The translations under genes were made by a program, and so were the position numbers. From a bacterium (Candidatus Blackallbacteria) CG13_big_fil_rev_8_21_14_2_50_49_14 (GTDB lineage Bacteria > Cyanobacteriota > Sericytochromatia > UBA7694), in the NCBI GenBank assembly GCA_002783405.1, contig PFGG01000072.1, positions 42,376-106,375 of the forward strand: a stretch of DNA of 64,000 nucleotides. Reading direction: 5' to 3'. The notes under the pieces are model-generated. The model was not told where the DNA came from and made no database searches. It saw only the letters and a list, made by a program, of their open reading frames with translations. Each line of letters begins with the position of its first letter. Position 1 is the first letter of the stretch. Of this stretch, positions 1 to 8,305 are shown one piece after another.

Positions 1-80
1 CATTTTCAAAATTCTCAAACCCCTTTTATATTCTTTAATTATAAGCCAGAAACTGGTTATTTTTCAAAACAGAGCGTGAA

Positions 81-1340
81 TTACTGAAATTCACCGCCAG
101 CCTCAATTAAACGCAGGAAAGTAGGACGCAGGCTCACCCAGATCCGCTCCATTTCAGAAAAGCTGGGCCGGAAAGTCTGCCCCACTTCAAGGGTCATTGA
201 AAGCGCGCCATGCTTGCCATAGGCATAATCACGGGTCGTAGCCGTCGTGGGATACAAAATCTGCGTGCTGGTTCCACCTTTAAAGCCCAGGTTTTTAACA
301 GTTTCCTGGTAAAGCTTTTTGAAGATTGGGGTATGGGGAACATCCTCAGCACTGTATCCAAAAGGCCAAAGCATCATTTCACCATAGGCATGAATATCTG
401 CGAAAATAGCAGGTTTTTTACGCGCCATCATGGCCTGAACCACCTGGGTTTCAGGCTCTGAGGCAGGGGCTGCACCACTGTAAATTTCACCATTGGGATC
501 TGACAAACCACGTTTCCAGCTGTCGGGCACATTCAACCCCTGATAATTCCAGTGGTTATCAAAATTACGATTCAGGTCGATCCCGGTTCCATGGGTATTT
601 TTGCGCTGCCAGGAATCCCCTTTTTCAACTTCAACACGTCCATCCACGTTGACCATGGGCAGAATAAACACTTCATGGGTATTCAACAATTCAGTAATTT
701 TGGGGTCTTTGCCGTACTCGGAAGTTAAAAGATCCATGAGTTTCATCAGCAATTCTACGGGGGCCAATTCGCGCGCATGCACGCCCCCTGTAAACATCGT
801 GACGGGTTTGGGGGCCCGGTTTTGACGATTGGTGAGCGTTACTGCCCAAATATCATGATCAGATTTTCCTTGGGTTTTCTCCCAGGTATCTCCTGCATCT
901 TCCAATTGCACCAATTGTGGATATTTTGCAGCCAATTCCTGTAATTGCTGACGCATTTGGGCATAGGTCCGGTAGCCACTGGGAAGCGGTTGACGCCCTT
1001 CCCCCATACTGCGCTCCATGCTGGCTTCATAGCGCACCTGACGCTGATTCAATTCAAGCATTTGTGCAGGGGTAATCCGCGCCAAAGCTGTTTTTTGCGC
1101 AGTTTCAATGCCAAAGAGATCCAAACCTGCACCTGCGAGTTCAGCCAGTTCAGCGGGGCTACGCCAAAAAAGTCTGACCACACGGGGCTGACTGGATGCT
1201 GCCGCTTGAAAACGCGCCGGGGAAGAGCTATTGAGGGCTGAACTGAGATTTAAGGGGGCGCTACATGCGCTCAGAGAAAGGATTGCTGCCAAGGGCAAAT
1301 GCCAAAGTTTGAGCTTGGAAAGGTGCATGGATAACCTCAA
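81..1340 (-). CDS. M14 zinc carboxypeptidase, lipoprotein
   Basis: Likely metallocarboxypeptidase that trims peptides outside the inner membrane. The N-terminus is a lipoprotein signal (lipobox LSAC, lipid Cys about residue 26). After a divergent propeptide-like region of about 110 residues comes the M14 catalytic domain. It has the zinc pair GGVHARE (H188, E191), substrate-binding DLNRNFD (about 255-261), a third zinc ligand in DIHAYG (H317), and the general base in TLEVG (E385). All expected catalytic residues are present. Met5 is an alternative start giving the same signal peptide. It appears monocistronic, with about 120 bases of AT-rich DNA separating it from the next gene upstream. Cell-wall peptide or protein substrates are both possible; the sequence does not decide. 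Confidence 0.9.
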   Translation of the reverse strand: MRLSMHLSKLKLWHLPLAAILSLSACSAPLNLSSALNSSSPARFQAAASSQPRVVRLFWRSPAELAELAGAGLDLFGIETAQKTALARITPAQMLELNQRQVRYEASMERSMGEGRQPLPSGYRTYAQMRQQLQELAAKYPQLVQLEDAGDTWEKTQGKSDHDIWAVTLTNRQNRAPKPVTMFTGGVHARELAPVELLMKLMDLLTSEYGKDPKITELLNTHEVFILPMVNVDGRVEVEKGDSWQRKNTHGTGIDLNRNFDNHWNYQGLNVPDSWKRGLSDPNGEIYSGAAPASEPETQVVQAMMARKKPAIFADIHAYGEMMLWPFGYSAEDVPHTPIFKKLYQETVKNLGFKGGTSTQILYPTTATTRDYAYGKHGALSMTLEVGQTFRPSFSEMERIWVSLRPTFLRLIEAGGEFQ

Positions 1341-1460
1341 AGGGATTTAAATTAACCAGATTATAACATATTTTTTACTTTTTCGTTCTGCTTTTTTTTG
1401 AAATAATCTTGAAAATTTTCAGCCTTGTCAGTGGCTTTTCATGCCCTTGGCAAATTCAAT

Positions 1461-2021
1461 TCAAGCGACTTTTTCGATTGAGGTAGACTCCAAGGCTTGC
1501 ATAAACTTTTCCAAAGCCTGGCTCAAGCGGGATTCTTCAAGCCCATTCAAGCGCATGTTTTCAGGATCTAAGACCTCAAAATACCGCCCCAAACTGTAAG
1601 TTCCCACCAATTGCGCCCCCCACCAAGGCACCAAAGTGGCCATTTGGGTGAGATTGGTTTTGCCCCCATTGGGACCAGGAGAGGTGCTCATCAGCAACAA
1701 GGGCTTTTCAGAAAAAAACCGCATCTGAATACGTGAAAGCCAATCGATCAGATTTTTTAAGGCCGCAGGTATTGAGCCATTGTATTCTGGCGAAGCCAAA
1801 AGAATACCATCATAGCTTTGAAGTTCTTGAAAAAATGCTTCAATTTCGGGGGGAAACCCCTGGGCTTTCTGTCGATCTGGATTGTAAATGGGTATATTGT
1901 CAAAGCGAGAGAGATCTTGAATGGTTACATCGGCGTGGATGTTTTTTGCGGCGATCTCAAGTAATTGACGGTGAATTGAGCTTTGGCTATTGCTGCCTGC
2001 TAAGGCGAGAATCTTTTTCAT
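1461..2021 (-). CDS. NADPH-dependent FMN reductase family protein
   Basis: Flavodoxin-fold reductase of the FMN_red family (ChrR/YieF/azoreductase-like), 186 residues, the usual length. The N-terminal beta-strand and phosphate loop read ILALAGSNSQSS, and the family signature SPEYNGSIPAALKNLIDW sits near residue 80. It would reduce quinones, azo compounds or metal ions using NAD(P)H. A GGAGG ribosome site lies 7 bases before the ATG. An inverted repeat just upstream suggests local transcriptional control. The exact substrate cannot be read from the sequence. Confidence 0.88.
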   Translation of the reverse strand: MKKILALAGSNSQSSIHRQLLEIAAKNIHADVTIQDLSRFDNIPIYNPDRQKAQGFPPEIEAFFQELQSYDGILLASPEYNGSIPAALKNLIDWLSRIQMRFFSEKPLLLMSTSPGPNGGKTNLTQMATLVPWWGAQLVGTYSLGRYFEVLDPENMRLNGLEESRLSQALEKFMQALESTSIEKVA

Positions 2022-2034
2022 GGGTGCCTCCGAT

Positions 2035-2055
2035 AAACTGAACTGATTTCAGTTT
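2035..2055. promoter_or_regulatory. Inverted repeat upstream of the FMN reductase gene
   Basis: The arms AAACTGA and TCAGTTT flank a 7-base centre, and within them AACTGA-TT-TCAGTT forms a compact dyad. It sits 14-34 bases upstream of the reductase start codon, just outside the GGAGG ribosome site, in otherwise AT-rich DNA. Such sites often bind MarR- or HxlR-type repressors of quinone/FMN reductases. No regulator gene is adjacent, so the assignment is inference. Confidence 0.4.
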
Positions 2056-2115
2056 AAACGGAGAACTCCATAAATAATACTGAATAAAAATAATCAAAAC
2101 AATAAAAATAAGTTA

Positions 2116-2898
2116 TCATCTATCATTGATAAGCATACGCAACTCGTGCTCTGCTGAGACCTTGAGAATTCCCCGTTTAATCAAATAGTTTCCCCAATCC
2201 TTTAAAGCGGCAGCTCCCAATTGGGGATCAGAAGTTTCATTTAAGACCTCAGCCACAATTTCTTCCCAGGCACTTTTTCCATTGCATCTTTTCAAACATT
2301 CAGCCACGTCTGAGGGCAGGGCTTCCAAACGGGAACCCGCCATATCGCGTATCAAGAGGTAATCCTGCAAGGGCAGTTCCGAACATGCCGGAAGGGGCTG
2401 GCCCAAACGCAGCCATTCCAGGATGTCGATAAAAAAGGGCCCCCCAGATATCAAACAGACCCAATCACTGAGGAGGGGCTGAAATTCTGCGGGAAAAAGA
2501 GGTGGCAAACGGTAAAACACCCGCTGCAAGAGTGCAATTTCAAAATTCAGAACCTGCGAAAGATGGGGAATGAGAAGCCCTTCCTGCTGAATCTGCTCAT
2601 TTAATTGCAAGAGCAAAGCCAAGCTGAAGGAAGGCCCCAAACTGTGGGCAATCACTGTTCGCGGCATTTGCAGCAAGAGTTCCTCAAGGTATTCAGGGCC
2701 CAATAGGTTTACAATTCTGACAGGGATATGGGATCTCAGTTTCTGCTGAAGCGAGAAACGTGCACTTTGCAACCAGAGCTCACGCTCGGAAGGCACACAG
2801 GCCGGTAAATGACTGACGGAAGCGGTGGGCAAGTCTGTCATACGGGTTTCGATAAACCATTCCTCCCAGACCTGTTCCCAAGCACTCAAACCATTCAT
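2116..2898 (-). CDS. HvfC/DUF2063-like partner protein (putative)
   Basis: No firm family. The helical middle carries a pattern reminiscent of the DUF2063/HvfC partner proteins of MNIO (DUF692) enzymes: a P-x-RIVNLLG-x-EYL stretch, then a G-x-x-F helix, then a P-x-L-x-x-x-x-x-FE-x-A segment. The C-terminal 70 residues look like a small winged-helix (PqqD/RRE-like) module. The ATG at 2898 is chosen over an in-frame ATG seven codons upstream. It overlaps the stop of the preceding gene as ATGA and has AAGGAG eight bases before it, so the two genes are translationally coupled. If the family call is right, it would deliver a peptide substrate to the upstream enzyme. Family call by eye only. Confidence 0.5.
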   Translation of the reverse strand: MNGLSAWEQVWEEWFIETRMTDLPTASVSHLPACVPSERELWLQSARFSLQQKLRSHIPVRIVNLLGPEYLEELLLQMPRTVIAHSLGPSFSLALLLQLNEQIQQEGLLIPHLSQVLNFEIALLQRVFYRLPPLFPAEFQPLLSDWVCLISGGPFFIDILEWLRLGQPLPACSELPLQDYLLIRDMAGSRLEALPSDVAECLKRCNGKSAWEEIVAEVLNETSDPQLGAAALKDWGNYLIKRGILKVSAEHELRMLINDR

Positions 2899-4247
2899 GA
2901 GCGAGACTCCTTCAGCCATCTTCGCGCCTGATCCAAAGGCGTATTCAAACCCTGCTCCAAGGGATCTGCGTCAATGAGCAGTGCTTTTATTTGGGTTTGC
3001 GCCAAAATCTGACGTGCCAAGCGCCAGGCTTCAGCATAATGCGGATGCGAAAAACTGCCAGGTAATTTCAATGAAACGACCCGTTCTGCGGTAATCGGTC
3101 TGAGCCACTCCCCGGGTGAAAAACCCTGTTGCACTGCCGACTCACACAGCACGCCGAGATCTAAAGACACGCCACAATCACAGCTTTCTGCCAAGCGAGT
3201 CATTAATTCACTTTCAGCCAAACCCAAAGAAAAAGAAACCAAACTGTTCTCAAGCACCATGGGCACTGGCAGACAAGAACGCAATTCCAGAATTTTCTGA
3301 AGCACATCTTCCCAAACACTTTGACCAGGAGGCAAAGGCAGACTGATACCGGCCTGATAACTCCAAAGCGCCAGAGGAAGCACCCACCAGGGGCTCTGGC
3401 AACGCTCCAAAAGTCGCAGCAGATCAGGTATGGCACTCTGCAAAGGTGCACCCAAACCCGAAACACGAATCAGACAGGGGTGCTGGTGGCATATCCGCAG
3501 AAGATTTTGGTCTTCAGCGGGCTCCAACCAATATTCAAACTCCAATTCAAAATAATCGGCCTTTTGAATCAGCAAAGAATCTCTGGTTTCTTCCTTCCAG
3601 AGCATTCCTGCCCCCAAAACTGGCAAATCCTTTAAATCAAAAGCGGCGGATTTGGAACGTGGCTTGCGCGCAATAATCTGGCTGATATGGTGACGTTCTA
3701 CCCCTTCTGAAGCATGGGCTTCAGCCACCCAGCCTTCAAAATAAAACAAAATATCCCAACCCTGCATTCTTTCATACAGTTCTCCCAACTGCAAAACCCC
3801 TGTGGGGCGCTGGTCGAGACGGTTGATCGAGGTCGCCCATCTTTCTTCAGCAGACGGATCCTGCTCTGTAAACCCAGAAAGAACAAGCAGCCCCCCAGGT
3901 TTGATCGCAGCTTTAAAACGCCCAATTAAGCGGGCCCGCTCACCATGCGGAATATAGGGAAAAACATTTAAACAAAAGATCGCTGCCTGACTTTCTCGAT
4001 TGAGTCGGTGGCTGCGAATGTCTTCATGGAGCCACAGAGCTTGTTCTCCATAGCGTTTGCGTGCAGACTGAATGGCCTCTGCATCCACATCCAAGGCTGT
4101 TACTGGCAGTCCCCAGGCAGCCATCGCGGCTCCGAAATGCCCCATACCACAACCAATATCCACAACAGGGCCTGCAGGAATCCAGGGCAAAAGTGCGAGC
4201 AGATCTTCGAGATGAAGCTGTCGAGTAGAAAGAGAATTGGCTTTCAT
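2895..4247 (-). CDS. SAM methyltransferase fused to a degenerate DUF692/MNIO-like barrel
   Basis: Residues 1-195 are a class I SAM methyltransferase: motif I VVDIGCGMGHFG (28-39), the acidic ribose-binding end ALDVD, and a PGGLLVLSGF strand. Residues 205-430 look like a TIM barrel with the order of DUF692 (MNIO) motifs: FELEFEYW (about 233-240), an LIRVSGLG strand where family members have an HG motif, VLENS (E333), SLDLG (D363), and a late acidic LLIDAD. Several expected iron-binding His positions appear as Arg, Pro, Gln or Lys, so oxidative chemistry may be lost or altered. A GAGG ribosome site precedes the ATG, and a tRNA-Cys gene ends 48 bases upstream on the same strand without an obvious terminator. 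The methyltransferase call is firm; the MNIO call is inference. Confidence 0.72.
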   Translation of the reverse strand: MKANSLSTRQLHLEDLLALLPWIPAGPVVDIGCGMGHFGAAMAAWGLPVTALDVDAEAIQSARKRYGEQALWLHEDIRSHRLNRESQAAIFCLNVFPYIPHGERARLIGRFKAAIKPGGLLVLSGFTEQDPSAEERWATSINRLDQRPTGVLQLGELYERMQGWDILFYFEGWVAEAHASEGVERHHISQIIARKPRSKSAAFDLKDLPVLGAGMLWKEETRDSLLIQKADYFELEFEYWLEPAEDQNLLRICHQHPCLIRVSGLGAPLQSAIPDLLRLLERCQSPWWVLPLALWSYQAGISLPLPPGQSVWEDVLQKILELRSCLPVPMVLENSLVSFSLGLAESELMTRLAESCDCGVSLDLGVLCESAVQQGFSPGEWLRPITAERVVSLKLPGSFSHPHYAEAWRLARQILAQTQIKALLIDADPLEQGLNTPLDQARRWLKESRS

Positions 4248-4294
4248 AGCCTCATTTTAGCAAAGCAAAGTGGAAATAAGGGGCAAAAAAGAAA

Positions 4295-4366
4295 AGGCGA
4301 CGGCCGGAATCGAACCGGCGAGTAGAGCTTTTGCAGAGCTCGGCCTTACCACTTGGCGACGTCGCC
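4295..4366 (-). tRNA. trnC: tRNA-Cys (GCA)
   Basis: The full cloverleaf folds on the minus strand. The acceptor stem GGCGACG pairs with CGTCGCC, the D arm is GCC/GGC, and the anticodon stem GAGCT/AGCTC has loop CTGCAAA (anticodon GCA). The T arm GCCGG/CCGGC has loop TTCGATT. The discriminator base is U73, as expected for Cys. CCA is not encoded. Length is 72 bases. Confidence 0.97.
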
Positions 4367-4501
4367 TTAAATCTTGACCCACTTTAACATAAGCGACCAT
4401 GAAAAAACAATATGAAGCAAATTCTCAGCGATACAAGCATTGGGAATGTTAAAATAGCGGAGTATATTTGCTGCAATCAGCAACACGAAATGGACCAATT
4501 C

Positions 4502-5347
4502 ATGCAAATCCCCTTTCAAAAATTTCAAGGCTTGGGAAATGACTTTGTCATTCTCGAAGCCAGAGATCTTCCCTTTGATCTGGATTTGAGCCGCTTGGCT
4601 CAAAAACTTTGCAACCGACACTTTGGCATTGGCGCTGACGGACTCCTGATTTGTCACCGCGAAAGCCGTGGAGACGCACGGATGCAAGTGATTAACAGTG
4701 ATGGCAGCGAGCCTGAAATGTGTGGAAATGGCTTGCGTTGCTTTGTACGCTATCTGGCAGGCCATGAAGATCAGAGCTTTCTGATTGAAACAGGTGCTGG
4801 ATTACTCAAAGCTGAATTTAGCCAGAAAAAACAATCCATTCGTGTCAATATGGGAAAACCTGTTCTCAGTCCTGCTAAAATACCTGCCCTGGGCTGGAAT
4901 GAAACGCCGGTTGTATCTGCCCCTTTGCAGGTCGAAAACCACTCCTTTGAGATCACACTGGTCTCAATGGGCAATCCCCATTGTGTGATTGAAGTCGATC
5001 AAAACTGGTCAAGCGCAGATACGCTGTATTGGGGGCCCTTGCTTGAAATGCACCCCGCTTTTCCCGAACGGATCAATATTGAGTTTACTCAATTTCTGAC
5101 ACCCCACCTGGCCCGTGTAAGCGTCTGGGAGCGTGGAGCGGGCGCAACCCTGGCCTGTGGTACAGGTGCCTGTGCTACGCTGGTAGCTGGCGTACTCCAG
5201 AATAAATTAGAAACAGAAGCTGTCATACAATTACCGGGTGGAGATCTCACCCTTTTTTGGGATCAGAACCAGGATCAGGTTTGGATGGACGGCCCGGCGC
5301 AAAGAGTCTTTACAGGTTCATATGAAGAAGAAGGAATGATCAGATGA
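4502..5347 (+). CDS. dapF: Diaminopimelate epimerase
   Basis: Converts LL- to meso-diaminopimelate for lysine and peptidoglycan synthesis. Both catalytic Cys motifs are present: SDGSEPEMCGNGLRC in the first half and ERGAGATLACGTGAC in the second. GLGNDF and MGNPHC are also seen. An open frame continues 30 codons upstream, but the family N-terminus (MQIPFQKFQGLGNDF) starts here, giving 281 residues, a normal DapF size. No strong ribosome site is visible at this or the upstream ATGs. The stop overlaps the next start as ATGA, so it heads a three-gene operon. Confidence 0.93.
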   Translation: MQIPFQKFQGLGNDFVILEARDLPFDLDLSRLAQKLCNRHFGIGADGLLICHRESRGDARMQVINSDGSEPEMCGNGLRCFVRYLAGHEDQSFLIETGAGLLKAEFSQKKQSIRVNMGKPVLSPAKIPALGWNETPVVSAPLQVENHSFEITLVSMGNPHCVIEVDQNWSSADTLYWGPLLEMHPAFPERINIEFTQFLTPHLARVSVWERGAGATLACGTGACATLVAGVLQNKLETEAVIQLPGGDLTLFWDQNQDQVWMDGPAQRVFTGSYEEEGMIR

Positions 5348-5685
5348 GTGAAGAATTGAGAATTCAGCAGGCACAAAATGAAGCCATACAACGCGAAGCT
5401 GATGCTGAAAAAAAATACGAAAAAGCGACCTATAAATTTGAATTGGGCGATCTGGATGAAGCCCTGATGTTGCTGCGCACCTGTATTTCACTTTGCCCAG
5501 GCAGTTGGAAATACCATTATAATATTGCCTATCTTTATTGGCGTAAAGATTTAATTGAAGTGGCGATCAACCATTACAAACTCTTTTTAAAATACGCTCC
5601 TGAAACAGATAAGGACCGCGAAATCATCGAAGGCCGTATCAAATACCTTGAGGGCGAAGTTAAAAAACGGCGCCAAATCAGATGA
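5344..5685 (+). CDS. Small TPR-like protein
   Basis: A 113-residue helical protein with about one and a half tetratricopeptide repeats. FELGDLDEALMLLRTCI is followed by a second pair of helices (NIAYLYWRKDLIEVAINHY), with highly charged ends. No signal peptide or membrane segment, so cytoplasmic. It overlaps dapF by ATGA at its start and the mutS2-like gene by 4 bases at its end, so all three are co-translated. Specific partner unknown. Confidence 0.75.
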   Translation: MSEELRIQQAQNEAIQREADAEKKYEKATYKFELGDLDEALMLLRTCISLCPGSWKYHYNIAYLYWRKDLIEVAINHYKLFLKYAPETDKDREIIEGRIKYLEGEVKKRRQIR

Positions 5686-7418
5686 AACCCGCGAGTCCCA
5701 CGAACCTTCCAAGCTGGGACAAATTGACTGAAAAATTAGCAGAACTTGCCATTACACCTGGCGCAAAACGCCTGGCATACTTGCTAAAACCTGTTTTCTC
5801 GAAACGAGAACTGGAATCTCTCCAGCGCCAGTTTCATGAGTTCCAGAATTTTTTAGCCGTTTTTCCTGCCCCTTTTAAAGGTTTTGAAGAAAAATCAGTA
5901 CAAACCCTTTTAAGCCAGCTTGAACGTAACTACTCAAATCTTTTACCGTCTCAAGAGAAAGCGTTCGAATTTTTAGTTGAACGGGCCAAAGCTTTGCGGG
6001 GGGCCTTGGAACCCCACCAGAAAAAATGGCCAGCACTCTGGCAGAATTTTCAAACGCTTAAAATCGCTGAAGATCTGCTCAAGCGACTTGAAAAAATACA
6101 CAGCAGAGATCAAAAAAACCAATTGTTCTCTCAGCGTTGGCGCCAATTTCAGGAAATCAGCAAGTTGCTTTCAGGGCTCGATTTTTTGAATGCCAAGTTT
6201 CTACTCGCACAAAGCTATCAGGGAAACTTAGTGGCCTTCAGCAAACACCAGGAAATTCATCTTTCAGACTTTCGCTTCCCCCAGGATCTCTTACAGGACG
6301 AACCTTGTTTCTCAGGGGAGCTGCACTGGTCAAACCATGAAAATATCTGGCTATTGACTGGCGCACATGAAAGTGGAAAGACACGACTCTTGGAAAATAT
6401 CGGCTTGGCAGTGCTTATGCATCAGGCAGGTTTGCCCATTCCCGCCGCATCAGAATCTCATCTCCCTGTTTTCAGTGATCTCCAATTTTTACCTGAAGAC
6501 ACCCCCCTGCGACAAAGTCTGAATGAAATTCAAAGCTTGCTCAGACGCAGTTCGCTGCCCCAATTGCTTTTATGGGACAACCCGCTGACAGGCAGCAACC
6601 CAGGAGAAAGCCATGCTTTGCTCAGGGCCCTTTTACAGGAACTGGCTGGCAAACCCGTGAAATTACTGCTGGTGACGCATAACCATCTGCTTACCAAATT
6701 GGCAGATGAAAACCCTGCCATGATGCAAGTGGCCTTGGAGCGCAAGGGTCAGAACTTGAAAATTTTACCCCAGCAACGGGCCAGCAGTGAGTTATTCCTT
6801 TTGGCCCGTAAAGCAGGCTGGCCAGCAGCCTTGGTGAACCAGGCAGAACAGGCATATGCCAAGCTCAAACCTCCCAAAACCAAAGTACAAGCTGCCCAGC
6901 CCGCCAAAGCCCCCAGATTTAAGCTGCCTCAAGCCCCCCCCCAGAACGACGCTCGTCCCCGCTTGACCCCAGGAGTAGAAATTGGCGTCTGGATCTTTGT
7001 AGAAAGTCTGCGCTCCTATGGCGAGTTACTCTCGCTGCCAGACAGCAAAGGAGAAGTCAGCGTTCTGCTCGATGGCAAAAAATGGAAAGTTCAGGCCCAA
7101 GATGTCTTGCTCAGCAGTCACCGCAAAGAGAAAAAAGGGGATACGACCGGAATTCGCATCATCACCTATTCGATTGCGACCGAAGCCTGTGATCTTCACA
7201 ATTTGAGAGTGCATGAAGCGGAATGGACGCTGGAAAAATTTTTGGACACTGCGACTCACGGAGGACTGCACCAGGTCAGTATTATCCATGGCAAAGGGGA
7301 AGGCGCTTTGCGACGTGCCGTTCATGCTGCATTGGCAACTTCTCCCTATGTCAAAAGTTTTCGCCTCGCTGAATATGGCAAAGGGGACTCAGGCGTAACC
7401 GTTGTTGAATTGAACTGA
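5682..7418 (+). CDS. MutS2-like protein with Smr domain, altered ATPase site
   Basis: Resembles MutS2, the ribosome-collision/anti-recombination ATPase, but at 578 residues it is about 200 shorter than usual. The N-terminal helical core (about 1-210) is condensed. The ABC ATPase core has Walker A GAHESGKT (227-234) instead of the usual GPNTGGKT. Its Walker B, LLLWDN (about 295-300), has Asn where the catalytic Glu is expected. After a Pro/Ala/Lys-rich linker (about 395-430), the C-terminal Smr domain is well preserved: DLHNLRVHEAEW, IIHGKGEGALR, and a terminal GDSGVTVVEL. It may act mainly through Smr, with weak or no ATP hydrolysis. Start overlaps the TPR gene by 4 bases. Confidence 0.82.
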   Translation: MKPASPTNLPSWDKLTEKLAELAITPGAKRLAYLLKPVFSKRELESLQRQFHEFQNFLAVFPAPFKGFEEKSVQTLLSQLERNYSNLLPSQEKAFEFLVERAKALRGALEPHQKKWPALWQNFQTLKIAEDLLKRLEKIHSRDQKNQLFSQRWRQFQEISKLLSGLDFLNAKFLLAQSYQGNLVAFSKHQEIHLSDFRFPQDLLQDEPCFSGELHWSNHENIWLLTGAHESGKTRLLENIGLAVLMHQAGLPIPAASESHLPVFSDLQFLPEDTPLRQSLNEIQSLLRRSSLPQLLLWDNPLTGSNPGESHALLRALLQELAGKPVKLLLVTHNHLLTKLADENPAMMQVALERKGQNLKILPQQRASSELFLLARKAGWPAALVNQAEQAYAKLKPPKTKVQAAQPAKAPRFKLPQAPPQNDARPRLTPGVEIGVWIFVESLRSYGELLSLPDSKGEVSVLLDGKKWKVQAQDVLLSSHRKEKKGDTTGIRIITYSIATEACDLHNLRVHEAEWTLEKFLDTATHGGLHQVSIIHGKGEGALRRAVHAALATSPYVKSFRLAEYGKGDSGVTVVELN

Positions 7419-7434
7419 AAACTATTTCATAAAA

Positions 7435-7650
7435 TCAATAGTGGGGTGGTTTTTCATTTGCCGGTTTTTCAGCTTGGTTTTCCAAAGCCAGTTTCACCCG
7501 CTCTAAGAGATGTTTATTTTGAATTTCTAAATGATAAAGCTGTTTTTGATGAGCTGCATAAAGCGTTTTCAGCTTCAGCAACTCATCATCCTGAAAAGCC
7601 AGACGGGTTTCAAGCGCAACCAGGCGCGCTTCAATATCATCGCTTGGCAT
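7435..7650 (-). CDS. slyX: SlyX family protein
   Basis: A 71-residue coiled-coil protein matching SlyX: IEARLVALETRLAFQDDEL at the N-terminus, continuous heptads, and the diagnostic C-terminal PPHY. SlyX function is unknown. Convergent with the mutS2-like gene (16 bases between stops). Its start lies 6 bases downstream of the DUF3467-like gene stop, so the two form an operon. Confidence 0.88.
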   Translation of the reverse strand: MPSDDIEARLVALETRLAFQDDELLKLKTLYAAHQKQLYHLEIQNKHLLERVKLALENQAEKPANEKPPHY

Positions 7651-7656
7651 TTCGTT

Positions 7657-7944
7657 TTAACGCTCAGGCATCACAGGGGTCAGAGGCTCTTCGGCTTCGC
7701 CGCCAGCCACTTTGCTGATCAAAGCGCTTAAGGTGCGGGCCACTTCCACAGGCAAAATCACCCGTTGGCTGACCATGATCGGCTCTTCTTTTAAAAGCTC
7801 AACTTCTGAACTGTCGAGGGGGGGCACATAGCCCAAATCCAGAACCACAAAATCATTTTCAGCACGCACTCTGCCGATATTGGCAAAAAGCGAAGGTGCG
7901 TTGAAATCCTTTGCCATAATTTCATCACTGTTCAATTCGGCCAT
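7657..7944 (-). CDS. DUF3467-like protein
   Basis: A 95-residue protein whose LFANIGRV, DFVVLDLGYVPP and SQRVILPVEVARTLSALI segments follow the pattern of DUF3467, a small family of unknown function. The frame stays open 69 codons upstream, but the ATG at 7944 has a GGAGG ribosome site 7 bases before it and begins the conserved part, so it is preferred. First gene of a two-gene unit with slyX. Acidic, no signal peptide, probably cytoplasmic. Confidence 0.7.
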   Translation of the reverse strand: MAELNSDEIMAKDFNAPSLFANIGRVRAENDFVVLDLGYVPPLDSSEVELLKEEPIMVSQRVILPVEVARTLSALISKVAGGEAEEPLTPVMPER

Positions 7945-8305
7945 GGGGTGCCTCCAAAATGTTTTCTTTTTCAGGTATCTTCCTGAACTGTGTGATGATA
8001 GCATAGTTTCTATGCTGATTAAATACACTCCACCCCTTTGAATTGATCGAAACGCTGCAAAGCATGTTTTTATCCCGCTATGTTTCAATCCAAGAAATTG
8101 GCAGTTTTTATAGGCAACTCTGGTTGGACAGCTATGAATATGTTTTCGCAATTGATCTGGGTTTAAAACCCGATGATTTTAGCGTTTTGGGTCTCTGGAA
8201 AAGAAAATCAAATTCTCAGCCGCCATAATCCCGACTATCTTGTCTGTTTTATAGCTCCTATGTTACGCTGGGGGCGTAACCATCAATGCATCTGGGAGCT
8301 TATAC
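7945..8305. other. Intergenic region between divergent genes, with a hairpin before bolA
   Basis: 361 bases without a supported gene, holding divergent promoters for the DUF3467-like/slyX unit and bolA/grxD. Short open frames here lack ribosome sites or family resemblance. Near the right end a perfect 7-bp hairpin (GTTACGC, loop TGGGG, GCGTAAC; 8262-8280) lies just upstream of the bolA ribosome site (GGGAG). It could affect bolA translation; no T-run follows, so it is not a terminator. Confidence 0.4.

Noticed and set aside
4412..4501. 30-codon upstream extension of dapF
   Set aside because: The extension has no family resemblance, and DapF homologs begin at the chosen Met.
8043..8228. 61-codon open frame upstream of bolA
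   Set aside because: No ribosome site, no family resemblance and it lies in a promoter region; not supported as a gene.
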